From assembly GCA_041399065.1 (NCBI GenBank), contig JAWKTN010000002.1:930001-994000 (forward strand): DNA of 64,000 nucleotides. The letters run 5' to 3'. Position numbers and translations under genes: made by a program. Positions 43,654 to 51,546 of the stretch are shown in pieces. Source of the DNA: JAGQPD01 sp020426865 (GTDB lineage Bacteria; Planctomycetota; Planctomycetia; Pirellulales; Pirellulaceae). The notes under the pieces were generated by a model. It ran no database searches. It was not told the origin of the DNA and saw only the letters and a list, made by a program, of their open reading frames with translations. Each line of letters begins with the position of its first letter. Position 1 is the stretch's first letter.

Positions 43654-44285
43654 CTCACCACGACACACTGCGACACACATTTGCCACACCCGAAAAGAGA
43701 GACGCGGTGGGCAAACTTCGGCGCCCTTTGCAACCCCACTTTTTGCGACAACTACTTACTTTAGGGGAGTCGAAAAGTTTTTTTGCCACAGTGGTTGACA
43801 ACTCCTGCCGAATTCCCACAATACAGGCTCCGTCGTTTCGCGACGCTGCTCGATTTAGCCACTTTTGCTGAACGCTACTCGCGGCGCGTAACACTTGTGT
43901 GTTGGTTGCTTCGTAAGTATGCTGCTTGAGATTTCTATCGGAACATATTTTTTCTGTTGCTAATGGTTTGATTTCGCGATCGTGATGCGCGCTGTCGGAA
44001 AGGTAAACCGAAGAACAACTTTGAAACAGATTTTGTCGTTCCAATCGCGAACCATTTCGATCGGTCCGCGTAGAGTACGACATGACGCCAAATCGCTTTC
44101 TACCAGGGACGGAAACCAGGTAGTAAGCCAATGGAACGTTGGGGGGCGACGACTGAAGGGAACGACCGTCGACATTCGCTTCGAATTCACCTCGGCGAAT
44201 GAAGCCTGGATGTTCCCCCCAGTTCCTTTTGGCATGCTCCCACATCGCCAATCGTTGGTTTTTTATTGCCAGTCCGCACCGCACG
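43654..44285. other. 632 bases without a recognisable gene
   Basis: The stretch between purU and folK holds a candidate promoter near its left end and several open frames on both strands that do not look like protein. It could encode a small RNA or a long folK leader; I see no clear fold or terminator. Confidence 0.5.
43795..43822 (+). promoter_or_regulatory. Candidate promoter upstream of folK
   Basis: TTGACA (43795-43800) is followed after 16 bases by CACAAT (43817-43822, 4/6). Transcription from here would leave about 455 bases before the folK ATG. Confidence 0.45.
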
Positions 44286-45350
44286 ATGACCGCAACAGCG
44301 CCCTCCACGGCTCTCATCGGACTGGGAGCGAATCTAGGGGACCGGGAAGCCGCCCTTAATGCCGCTGTGCAATCGTTGCACGCCACGCCCGATTCGCAAG
44401 TATTGGCCGTCAGCGACTGGATCGCCACCGCAGCCGTTGGTGGGCCGGAAGGCCAACCAGACTTCCTCAACGGTGCCGCTCTGATTCAGACCCAACAATC
44501 ACCCAAGCAACTGCTGGAGTCCTTGCAATCGATTGAGCTGGCATTGGGACGCCAAAGACAGACTCGCTGGGAGGCCCGGTCGATCGACTTGGACTTGCTG
44601 CTTTTCGATGAACACATCGTAGCGACTGCGGACCTGATCGTCCCACACCCGTGGCTGGCCGTGCGCCGTTTTGCTTTGGAGCCGTCGCGGCAGATCGCAC
44701 CCGACATGGTGCATCCTGGATGTGGCTGGAGCATTGCCAGACTTGCCGAGCATCTGGACAACAGCCCTCGCTACGTGGCGGTACTGTCGGATGAGCAGTC
44801 GGGCAACCACCGTCTTGACTGGAATTCTTCCGCTTGGCAGGACGTGGCACACCATGGGTACCCTCATGCGCACCTTCAATGGATTCGCAATCCGCACTCA
44901 CAGCCACGCGATTCCGCCGCACCTAGCCTCGACATTCCCCAAGCGTTAGAATTGCTTGACCAGCAAGTCGAAGTGGTTAAAGCAGTTGATGCAGTAGGGA
45001 CGTGCGATCCGCATCAGGGCACCGTGCCAAGGGGAGATTGGTACATCAGCGATTTCTGGATCGGATGCTGCGGACAACATGTGCGAGGTAGTTTGGACGA
45101 ACTTGCGTGGTTTCGCAGCCAGGTCGACGCGGCACTGATGGCACTCCCGATGCCGAGGTTGCTGATCATTGCCACCTCGTCTGTTTGGCGAGCGTATGCC
45201 CAGTGGCTTGCTCACGGGGAGGTCCCGGGGCATCGGTCGTCGTGTTGGAGGAGCGTTAACAATCATTGGCGTGGTCCAATTTTGTTTGTCGCTGGCGATC
45301 AGGATGCGATCGTTCAGCAGTTGCTGGCGGCCCTAAGTGCCATGGAGTAG
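44286..45350 (+). CDS. folK: FolK (HPPK) fused to a degenerate nucleoside-kinase-like domain
   Basis: 354 residues from the ATG at 44286; a start at 44199 is possible but the added residues look non-coding. Residues 1-165 are a complete hydroxymethyldihydropterin pyrophosphokinase: ALIGLGANLGDREAALNAAV, ALGRQRQTRWEARSIDLDLL and VPHPWLAVRRFALEP. It transfers pyrophosphate from ATP in folate synthesis. The remaining 190 residues resemble the deoxynucleoside kinases known to be fused to FolK in some bacteria (WYISDFWIGCCGQHV, PMPRLLIIATSSVW, GPILFVAGDQDAIVQQLLAAL). The expected P-loop position, after YVAVLS, reads DEQSGNH rather than GxxGxGKS/T, so kinase activity is unlikely. panC follows four bases after the stop. 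Confidence 0.9.
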   Translation: MTATAPSTALIGLGANLGDREAALNAAVQSLHATPDSQVLAVSDWIATAAVGGPEGQPDFLNGAALIQTQQSPKQLLESLQSIELALGRQRQTRWEARSIDLDLLLFDEHIVATADLIVPHPWLAVRRFALEPSRQIAPDMVHPGCGWSIARLAEHLDNSPRYVAVLSDEQSGNHRLDWNSSAWQDVAHHGYPHAHLQWIRNPHSQPRDSAAPSLDIPQALELLDQQVEVVKAVDAVGTCDPHQGTVPRGDWYISDFWIGCCGQHVRGSLDELAWFRSQVDAALMALPMPRLLIIATSSVWRAYAQWLAHGEVPGHRSSCWRSVNNHWRGPILFVAGDQDAIVQQLLAALSAME

Positions 45351-45354
45351 ACGC

Positions 45355-46239
45355 GTGTCGGAAAGTAGAGATGGGACGACCGTCATTACTCAGTGCGACG
45401 AGATCCGAGCCCTCGTGCGTCGTGCGCAGCAACACGACCAAACGGTTGGCGTCGTGATGACGATGGGGGCTCTTCACGAAGGACACCTCAGTTTGCTTGA
45501 TGCTGCGCGCAAAGACTGTGACATCACCGTGACAACGATCTACGTGAATCCCACGCAATTCTTGCCGGGGGAGGACTTCGAAAAGTATCCTCGCACGCTG
45601 GCCGACGACGTGACAGCAATTTCCCGCTGCGGCGGTGACTATGTTTTCGCACCTTCCAACGGTGAAATGTATTCACCAAGGTTCTCGACGTACGTGCTGC
45701 CTCCGAAAGTCGCCGAGCGGTTTGAAGGAGCACACCGGCCAGGACACTTTCGTGGCGTCACAACCGTCGTCCTGAAGTTTTTGCAGGTCGTCCCCGCCGA
45801 CATTGCCTATTTCGGACACAAAGATTATCAACAATCGCTGGTGATCCGCCGCATGGTCGAGGACTTACAGGTGGGGACGAGCATCCGAGTCTGTCCGACG
45901 GTCCGGGAACCTGACGGGCTCGCGTTGAGCTCCCGGAATCGATATCTGGACGACACCGAGCGTCAAAATGCATTGGGGCTTTACCGAGCCCTGACCCGGG
46001 CACAAGAATTGGTCAAGCGGAATGAGCTAAATGCATCGCGATTGCGCCATATTATGGAGACAATATTGGTTGAAAGTAACATCTCACGCATCGACTACAT
46101 TGGTATTGTCGATCCCGAAACGTTGATTGACGTGGAAACCATCGATGAACCGGCAATCGCGTTGTTGGCGGCTCATGTGGGTACAACTCGGCTGATCGAC
46201 AACGTGTTGCTTGCACCGATTGGTACCTCCTTTCGTTGA
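45355..46239 (+). CDS. panC: Pantoate--beta-alanine ligase
   Basis: 294 residues from the GTG at 45355 with GGAG seven bases upstream, four bases after folK. It joins pantoate to beta-alanine using ATP, giving pantothenate. Family motifs are VVMTMGALHEGHLSLLDAAR (the nucleotide-binding HxGH-like site), TIYVNPTQFLPGEDFEKYPR, AYFGHKDYQQSLVIRRMV and REPDGLALSSRNRYL, the KMSKS-like region. FEGAHRPGHFRGVTTVVLK is intact. The protein is of normal length. Joining folK and panC in one transcript combines two cofactor pathways, an arrangement seen in various bacteria. Confidence 0.96.
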   Translation: MSESRDGTTVITQCDEIRALVRRAQQHDQTVGVVMTMGALHEGHLSLLDAARKDCDITVTTIYVNPTQFLPGEDFEKYPRTLADDVTAISRCGGDYVFAPSNGEMYSPRFSTYVLPPKVAERFEGAHRPGHFRGVTTVVLKFLQVVPADIAYFGHKDYQQSLVIRRMVEDLQVGTSIRVCPTVREPDGLALSSRNRYLDDTERQNALGLYRALTRAQELVKRNELNASRLRHIMETILVESNISRIDYIGIVDPETLIDVETIDEPAIALLAAHVGTTRLIDNVLLAPIGTSFR

Positions 46240-46317
46240 GCATTACCATCCACGACAACGAGAACCAATAAGCTGCGAGCAACTGACGAGTCCATCTGAC
46301 CCAAGCGAAATAGATCT

Positions 46318-47682
46318 GTGCGACAAACAATCTGCGTCATTCCGCATGAACTTTTGGGGCTCCCCGTCTTCGGTTGGGGGTGGGCTTTGGCAGTTTGGGT
46401 TGCGATCGCTTTGATCGCCACGTGGATGACGTTCCGACGTTTTGGCTGGAACACGGAAACTCGCGGACAACTTGTCATGGCTACGGTGGTGGCGGCCGTA
46501 TTAGTCTTTGTCCTGCCGGCCATTGAGGTCCGCTTGCCCGATGGTCGAATCGGGATTCCGATTCGCGGCTACGGGGTAATGTTGTTGATCGCTGTGGTCG
46601 CCGGGGTCGGTTTGGCCATGTACCTGGCAACACGGCACGGCATGCACCAGGACGTCATACTGGCACTGGCCGTTCCCATGTTCGTGACGGCCATTGTCGG
46701 AGCTCGCACGTTCTTCGTGATCCAGTACTGGGACTACTATCGTTCGACTCCCTTCCCGGAGGTTCTGTTGAAGATCGTCAACATCACCGTCGGGGGACTG
46801 GTTGTATACGGGGCATTGATAGGTGGATTGTTAGCGGCGGCTTGGTTTTTTTACCGGCACAAATTGCCCGTGTTGGTAATGGCCGATTTGATATCACCGA
46901 GCCTCATTCTGGGACTTTCCATCGGTCGGCTGGGATGCCTGATGAATGGTTGTTGCTATGGCGGCGTTAGCGATGTTCCTTGGGCATTAACCTTTCCCCC
47001 AGAGGCAGCACCCTATGAAACTCAGTTGCAGAGTGGTGACTTTCACGGGATGCGGCTCGAGCAGCGAGATGACGGCCATCTCTACGTAACCTTGCGGGAC
47101 CCACAAGGTGCCGCGGCCCGGGCGCACCTCCCCGACGGGGCACGTATCGCGGCGATCAACGGCCACGCGATTGACCCGCCGACGCCGGCGCTATTGGAAC
47201 AACTGCACCAAGGGATGGAAATCGAGACGGGGGCCGATGGCATTTCGACTTTGGAGGTCGCACAAATCCTGCTGGCGGACGGTCGCGACCGCGTGGCGCT
47301 GACCACCGATGATGGCAGAGATTTCGGTTGGACGTTGTCCCCCTTCCCCACGCGCAGCTTACCGGTCCATCCGACGCAGATTTACGCCTCGGTCAATGCC
47401 CTGTGCATTTTCCTGTTCCTGTTGGCGTATCTCCCCTTCCGGCGTCGTGACGGTGAGGTTTTTGCCATCCTGATGACAATCTACCCGATCACACGGTTTC
47501 TGCTGGAAATTGTGCGGACGGACGAAGGTAGTTTCTGGCAAACCGGGTTAACGATCTCGCAAAATGTGAGTATTTTGCTGTTGGGAGGGGCTGTCTGCCT
47601 CTGGCTATATTTGTTGCGCCAGCCGGCACGGCCGAACGTGGGAACTTTTTGGGAACGTCCCGCGTCTGAATACCGGAGCTAA
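46318..47682 (+). CDS. lgt: Prolipoprotein diacylglyceryl transferase with an extracytoplasmic insertion
   Basis: 454 residues from a GTG at 46318, against about 270-290 for the common enzyme. Lgt transfers diacylglycerol from phosphatidylglycerol to the lipobox Cys of prolipoproteins. Core motifs are present: IPIRGYGVMLLIAVVAG, YWDYYRS, GGLVVYGALIGGLL, SLILGLSIGRLGCLMNGCC (a planctomycete-like variant of the GRxGNFxN signature) and LPVHPTQIYASVNA. Two features enlarge it: extra helices at the N-terminus and a soluble insert at about residues 225-345 containing PDZ-like sequence (LPDGARIAAINGHAIDPPTP). Seven or more membrane helices are visible. It is followed one base later by the sigma factor gene. 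Confidence 0.93.
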   Translation: MRQTICVIPHELLGLPVFGWGWALAVWVAIALIATWMTFRRFGWNTETRGQLVMATVVAAVLVFVLPAIEVRLPDGRIGIPIRGYGVMLLIAVVAGVGLAMYLATRHGMHQDVILALAVPMFVTAIVGARTFFVIQYWDYYRSTPFPEVLLKIVNITVGGLVVYGALIGGLLAAAWFFYRHKLPVLVMADLISPSLILGLSIGRLGCLMNGCCYGGVSDVPWALTFPPEAAPYETQLQSGDFHGMRLEQRDDGHLYVTLRDPQGAAARAHLPDGARIAAINGHAIDPPTPALLEQLHQGMEIETGADGISTLEVAQILLADGRDRVALTTDDGRDFGWTLSPFPTRSLPVHPTQIYASVNALCIFLFLLAYLPFRRRDGEVFAILMTIYPITRFLLEIVRTDEGSFWQTGLTISQNVSILLLGGAVCLWLYLLRQPARPNVGTFWERPASEYRS

Positions 47683-47683
47683 T

Positions 47684-48247
47684 GTGGAAAACGATGCCCT
47701 GTTGATCGACGAAGCGCTCGCCGGCAACACCGAGGCTTTTGGCAAATTGGTCCAACATTACCAGGACCGCTTGTTCAATTCCTTGGTGTACGCAATCGGT
47801 TCGCGCGAAGAGGCCGAGGATGTCGCTCAGGAAGCCTTCGTGCTGGCATTTGTCAAGTTAAGTTCGTTTCGGCGAGACAGCAGCTTTTACACTTGGCTCT
47901 ACCGCATCGCCATCAATGCGTCGGTCAGCCGGCGGCGAAAGAAACGCCCTGAGGTATCGTCAGACGCCATGAATTTCAACATCGTCGCCAATACGTCCGA
48001 GACGCCCGAACCGCAACCGGCGGCGGATTTAGAACGGCAGGAGCAAGCCGTTCAAGTTCACGCCGCGCTGAATCGGTTAAGCGACGAACATCGACAAGTT
48101 GTCGTGCTGCGCGAGATGGACGGACACGGATACGACGTAATTGCCGAATTGCTGGGAATCCCCGTCGGTACGGTACGAAGTCGTCTGCATCGAGCCAGGT
48201 CGCAACTACGAGAACTGCTCGGTGGCCTACTGCAACAGCACAGTTGA
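47684..48247 (+). CDS. ECF RNA polymerase sigma factor
   Basis: 187 residues from a GTG at 47684 with GGAG upstream, one base after the lgt stop. Region 2 is AFGKLVQHYQDRLFNSLVYA, EEAEDVAQEAFVLAFVKL and SSFYTWLYRIAINAS; region 4 is LSDEHRQVVVLREMDGHGYD and IAELLGIPVGTVRSRLHRAR. It is a sigma-70 factor of the extracytoplasmic-function type, directing transcription of an envelope or stress regulon. The next gene, 74 bases on, encodes a membrane protein with the layout of an anti-sigma factor. Coupling to lgt suggests an envelope signal. Confidence 0.94.
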   Translation: MENDALLIDEALAGNTEAFGKLVQHYQDRLFNSLVYAIGSREEAEDVAQEAFVLAFVKLSSFRRDSSFYTWLYRIAINASVSRRRKKRPEVSSDAMNFNIVANTSETPEPQPAADLERQEQAVQVHAALNRLSDEHRQVVVLREMDGHGYDVIAELLGIPVGTVRSRLHRARSQLRELLGGLLQQHS

Positions 48248-48321
48248 TATCTCCAACAGCATGAACAGCAAAAACAGCGTGACCCAAGAAATCTTCCATC
48301 TAACAAATTCAAGTCCGTCAC

Positions 48322-49947
48322 ATGTCCAGATCCGACGATAACATTTTGAAAAACCCCATCGACGACGAGCGCATCAGCGCGTACTTGGACGGTGAATTGT
48401 CGGCTGATGACCGAGCGTCATTCGAATTGCTGTTGCGTGAGAACGCCGATTACCAGAAGGCCATGGATGAATTGCACACTTTGCGTCAATCGATTCATGC
48501 CTTGCCCAAGTTTTCTCTCGGGCCGGATTTTGCCGACCGCGTGTTAAGACGTGCGGAACGCGAAATGCTTGCCCCGACATTTTCTAGCGATAACGATCAA
48601 TCGACCACGTCTACGTCATCGCACAATGGCAGGTCGAGCAACTCGCGATCGGCCAACAGCAAAGCGACTCCTCGCGGCAGCTGGCGTAGCACGGCAGCCA
48701 TCGCCGGCCTGATGGTATCGGCCGCGAGCCTGCTCGTAATGTTTGCACTTCCGGCAGTTCTCCGACAAGACACGGCGCAGGGACCGGCAATCAGTCGCAA
48801 TGCGGGACTCGATGCCGACGAAGACAAAGCACCAGCCGTAGACAAAGCACCAGCCGTAGACAAAGCACCAGCCGTAGACAAAGCACCAGCCGTAGACAAA
48901 GCACCAGCCGCGTTCAACAAGACAGAAGCAGTGCGGTCCGCCGACGAGTTACCCCAACCAGCAGCAACCGCCGCGGCGCCAATGGCTGCGGCAGACACCT
49001 TGTCGACTGATGCGGACGACGAACGTTATCATGTAGAAGCTGTGCCCGCCGATGAGATGATGCGGGCCGATGCCGAGGTGCCTGACCACCCGGCCCCACC
49101 CCGGATCGCGGTGAGTGTCGACGCAGAGAGCGTGACAGGCATCGACGCGATTGAGGCCATGGAACATTCGCCGCATGAAAATCTCTCGGAGATGTTGACG
49201 CGGCACGGTGTCCGCCTGACGGGCGAGCTTCCCAGAAGCGACTCGGGATCAACCGGCAACGACTCCCTGCGTTTGCGCGGCACAGCATCACCAAAGTTGG
49301 CCGACGAACCAGCGCAAGACAGATCCTTGTTACGGCAACAATCCCTGTCCGGTGGCGCGACTGTCCTGCTCGTGCGCGCCGACCCATCGCAGATTGAAGC
49401 CATCGTTCAAGACTTGAACAGTCAATCGCAGTCAGTAACGCTTTGGCATTGGTCCGCAAAAAGTTCGGATGCACCGGCGAAGCGAAGTGAAGCCGCGCAG
49501 CCGAAGCTCGACGATCATGACACCGATATTTCAGCAATCGTGGCTGAAGTTGAAGCGATCGATGGCAATCGTCCAACTGGCCGCGCCGGACAACGAGCAT
49601 TAAGTGAGCAGGAAAAGTCTGAACCGGCGTCCGCATTCGCGCGTCGGTTGCCGGTCGCTGCAACCTCGCCGGACGAATTGCAGTTGCTTCTGCGTCAATT
49701 GGATCTGGATGGAGCGACCGACAGTGACGGCGATTGGGAACAGTCCAATCCCGAGTTGGTGGCTGCGCAGCCGGGCCACGAAGCACTAGTGACTGTCGTC
49801 TTGGTCGTTCACCCCCCCATTGCGGAACAGGCCGTTGCTGGTTCCAATGAATTCGACGTTGCCGAAGCGGCTGAGGCAGTCGATGCAGCATCGCCGACGG
49901 ACGACACGGCTGAGGCCGCTCCCGCTGACGCCGACGGCGCTGAGTAG
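48322..49947 (+). CDS. Probable membrane anti-sigma factor with a repeat-rich extracytoplasmic part
   Basis: 541 residues. The N-terminal 80 residues look like an anti-sigma domain (DDERISAYLDGELSADDRAS, FELLLRENADYQKAMDEL); the zinc-binding His-Cys-Cys set of ZAS domains is missing. A transmembrane helix lies at about residues 130-150 (AAIAGLMVSAASLLVMFALP). The rest is low complexity and probably extracytoplasmic, starting with five DKAPAV-type hexapeptides, then acidic/Ala-rich sequence, a segment that may be folded (SLSGGATVLLVRADPSQIE) and an Ala/Asp-rich end. Its place right after an ECF sigma gene supports the role; the signal is unknown. Confidence 0.8.
   Translation: MSRSDDNILKNPIDDERISAYLDGELSADDRASFELLLRENADYQKAMDELHTLRQSIHALPKFSLGPDFADRVLRRAEREMLAPTFSSDNDQSTTSTSSHNGRSSNSRSANSKATPRGSWRSTAAIAGLMVSAASLLVMFALPAVLRQDTAQGPAISRNAGLDADEDKAPAVDKAPAVDKAPAVDKAPAVDKAPAAFNKTEAVRSADELPQPAATAAAPMAAADTLSTDADDERYHVEAVPADEMMRADAEVPDHPAPPRIAVSVDAESVTGIDAIEAMEHSPHENLSEMLTRHGVRLTGELPRSDSGSTGNDSLRLRGTASPKLADEPAQDRSLLRQQSLSGGATVLLVRADPSQIEAIVQDLNSQSQSVTLWHWSAKSSDAPAKRSEAAQPKLDDHDTDISAIVAEVEAIDGNRPTGRAGQRALSEQEKSEPASAFARRLPVAATSPDELQLLLRQLDLDGATDSDGDWEQSNPELVAAQPGHEALVTVVLVVHPPIAEQAVAGSNEFDVAEAAEAVDAASPTDDTAEAAPADADGAE
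48823..48912 (+). repeat. Five tandem copies of an 18-bp coding repeat
   Basis: GACAAAGCACCAGCCGTA occurs four times exactly and a fifth time with two changed bases at the end. It encodes DKAPAV units in the anti-sigma factor just outside the membrane helix. Identical copies suggest recent expansion. Confidence 0.95.
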
Positions 49948-49993
49948 TCTGCCATTGGTCGAATCGCGCAATTTCCGTGAGCGACGAATGGTC

Positions 49994-50038
49994 CATTACG
50001 TCAAATGACATTGCGTCAAACGACATTGCGTCAAAAGA
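49994..50038 (+). repeat. Three tandem copies of a 15-bp unit
   Basis: CATTACGTCAAATGA, CATTGCGTCAAACGA and CATTGCGTCAAAAGA lie in the spacer before the CDGSH gene. Possible operator array or slippage; undecided. Confidence 0.7.
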
Positions 50039-50064
50039 CAGACCTTACTTGGGGGATTCGCGAA

Positions 50065-50289
50065 ATGAGTGAGCAAAACGAAGCGGTACGAATTCGGTGT
50101 CGAGATCACGGACCGCTGGTGGTCGAGGGACCGTTTTCGATCGTGGATGCTGACGGCAACGCATTTCCTGTCAACGCGGAAAAGCCCGCGATTGCCTTGT
50201 GTCGCTGCGGTCATTCGAAGAACCGCCCCTTTTGCGACGGCACGCACCGCGATTTCAACTTCGAGGCCGCTGAGCGTGCCGGGCAGTAA
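50065..50289 (+). CDS. CDGSH-type iron-sulfur protein
   Basis: 74 residues from the ATG at 50065 with GGGGGA eight bases upstream; an earlier ATG at 50005 would add 20 unlikely residues. The cluster motif is CRCGHSKNRPFCDGTH, the C-x-C-x10-C-x3-H ligand set of a 2Fe-2S cluster with three Cys and one His. The preceding part (GPLVVEGPFSIVDADGNAFP) is typical of the bacterial single-domain group. The protein is soluble. Role in redox or cluster transfer is presumed from the family. Confidence 0.92.
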   Translation: MSEQNEAVRIRCRDHGPLVVEGPFSIVDADGNAFPVNAEKPAIALCRCGHSKNRPFCDGTHRDFNFEAAERAGQ

Positions 50290-50594
50290 CGAAAGTTCGC
50301 GCTACAACTCGGTTCCACGGCATGATCGTGAACGTCTAACAACAGGTTGTCGACAGGTTATCCACGCCGCTTTGAACGACATTGCGGCCGCGCATGTAGA
50401 CAAATCGTTAGACGTTACCATAATTTGCGCAACGTCGAGTTCATCTCTCCTCATCTTGCCATGTTGCCCCTTCCTCGCCCCAACCGACCCGCGCTAGAAT
50501 CTAGGGTGTCGCAGCTTGACTCGCCGAGTCGAGCCGCACCTCTAACACTTCAGGTCGAAAAGCAGCACACTTCGTGAAAAGGGACCGGACGCGC
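50290..50594. other. Intergenic region with a candidate promoter
   Basis: 305 bases after the CDGSH gene. Apart from the promoter at 50397-50424 and a lone DnaA-box-like TTATCCACG at 50358 I see nothing. Confidence 0.5.
50397..50424 (+). promoter_or_regulatory. Candidate promoter for the unknown gene and bioF-like gene
   Basis: TAGACA (5/6) at 50397-50402 and CATAAT (5/6) at 50419-50424 are 16 bases apart. The leader would be about 165 bases. Confidence 0.5.
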
Positions 50595-51527
50595 ATGGGT
50601 AGGGATTCGTCACAAAGCGTGGAAAACCATCAGAACAAACCAATAGACACATATCAACGAGCACCCGAGGCTAGTTTAGACGTTGGGTCGGCACCGAACG
50701 GGGGCACACGATCGGCGTCGAGCGACTACGTCGGGCGATGGGTCCGGTTGGTAAGCACGACGAATTGGGAGAAAGGACGGATCATCCATGATTGGCGAAC
50801 GGCGATGATCCACACTGGAGTGCCGGCGACGGGGTATTCGGACGAGGCGTGGAGTCGATTGGTTGGCGGCGTTTCCCCGCAACACGTTGGTCGTTTGCGT
50901 CGGGTTCATGAACGATTCGGCGAGGTTTGGACCGACTATGCCGGGTTGTATTGGACACATTTTCACACGGCATTGGAATGGGAAGACGCCGAGATGTGGC
51001 TGGAGGGTGCGGTACAAAATGGTTGGTCGGTTTCGCAAATGCGGCGCAGCCGTAGTGAAACGCTGGGAATCGACATCATCGACGAAGCAACCGTCGCGGC
51101 CGAAGCCGATGGCGACCAGATGCCAGAGGACGATTTCGCCGACGAATCGGCAGATGAATTGTCGATGGCCAGATCGAGCGGATTGGCTGGGGGGAGTTCG
51201 GAATCCGACGACGTCATGGACGACGAGGAGGGAGAGGATTACGATGGAGAGTCCGCGACATCTGAAGAGGACGACGAGTCGAATGATGTCGACGGTGCTT
51301 CGATCTATGCCGAGGGTGACGAGCGTGCATCGGTGGGCTTCGTCCGACCGTTCACCCAACTGACCGAATTACCCGACGATATTGCAGATGCGTTCGAAAG
51401 TTTCAAATTGGCGATATTGCGTCATAAGGCAGAAGACTGGCAACAAGTATCGCGCGAGGACGTGCTGGCCAGCCTCGACGCGCTCAAGGAAATGGCAATG
51501 GCTGCCACGCATGATTCGCCTGCCTAG
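50595..51527 (+). CDS. Conserved planctomycete protein with an acidic linker
   Basis: 310 residues from the ATG at 50595, with AAAGGGA upstream; a GTG at 50574 is possible. An N-terminal disordered part leads into a conserved-looking helical domain (NWEKGRIIHDWRTAMIHTGV, SDEAWSRLVGGVSPQHVGRL, LEWEDAEMWLEGAVQNGWSV, SQMRRSRSETLG) with the rhythm of a helix-turn-helix or ParB-core-like DNA-binding region. I recall similar sequences in related planctomycetes, without a function. A strongly acidic stretch (DDEEGEDYDG) separates it from a C-terminal helix. The bioF-like gene starts 19 bases after its stop and is probably cotranscribed. Confidence 0.72.
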   Translation: MGRDSSQSVENHQNKPIDTYQRAPEASLDVGSAPNGGTRSASSDYVGRWVRLVSTTNWEKGRIIHDWRTAMIHTGVPATGYSDEAWSRLVGGVSPQHVGRLRRVHERFGEVWTDYAGLYWTHFHTALEWEDAEMWLEGAVQNGWSVSQMRRSRSETLGIDIIDEATVAAEADGDQMPEDDFADESADELSMARSSGLAGGSSESDDVMDDEEGEDYDGESATSEEDDESNDVDGASIYAEGDERASVGFVRPFTQLTELPDDIADAFESFKLAILRHKAEDWQQVSREDVLASLDALKEMAMAATHDSPA

Positions 51528-51546
51528 CAGTGTATGACTGGCTGAT

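Noticed and set aside
43655..44470. Minus-strand frame of 271 codons before folK
   Set aside because: No motif, and it overlaps the conserved start of FolK; treated as non-coding.
48914..50026. Minus-strand frame of 370 codons
   Set aside because: Antisense to the anti-sigma-like gene; very Arg/Pro/His-rich, as expected of a shadow.
50358..50366. DnaA-box-like TTATCCACG, possible replication origin
   Set aside because: A single box with no cluster, no AT-rich unwinding region and no dnaA/dnaN nearby.
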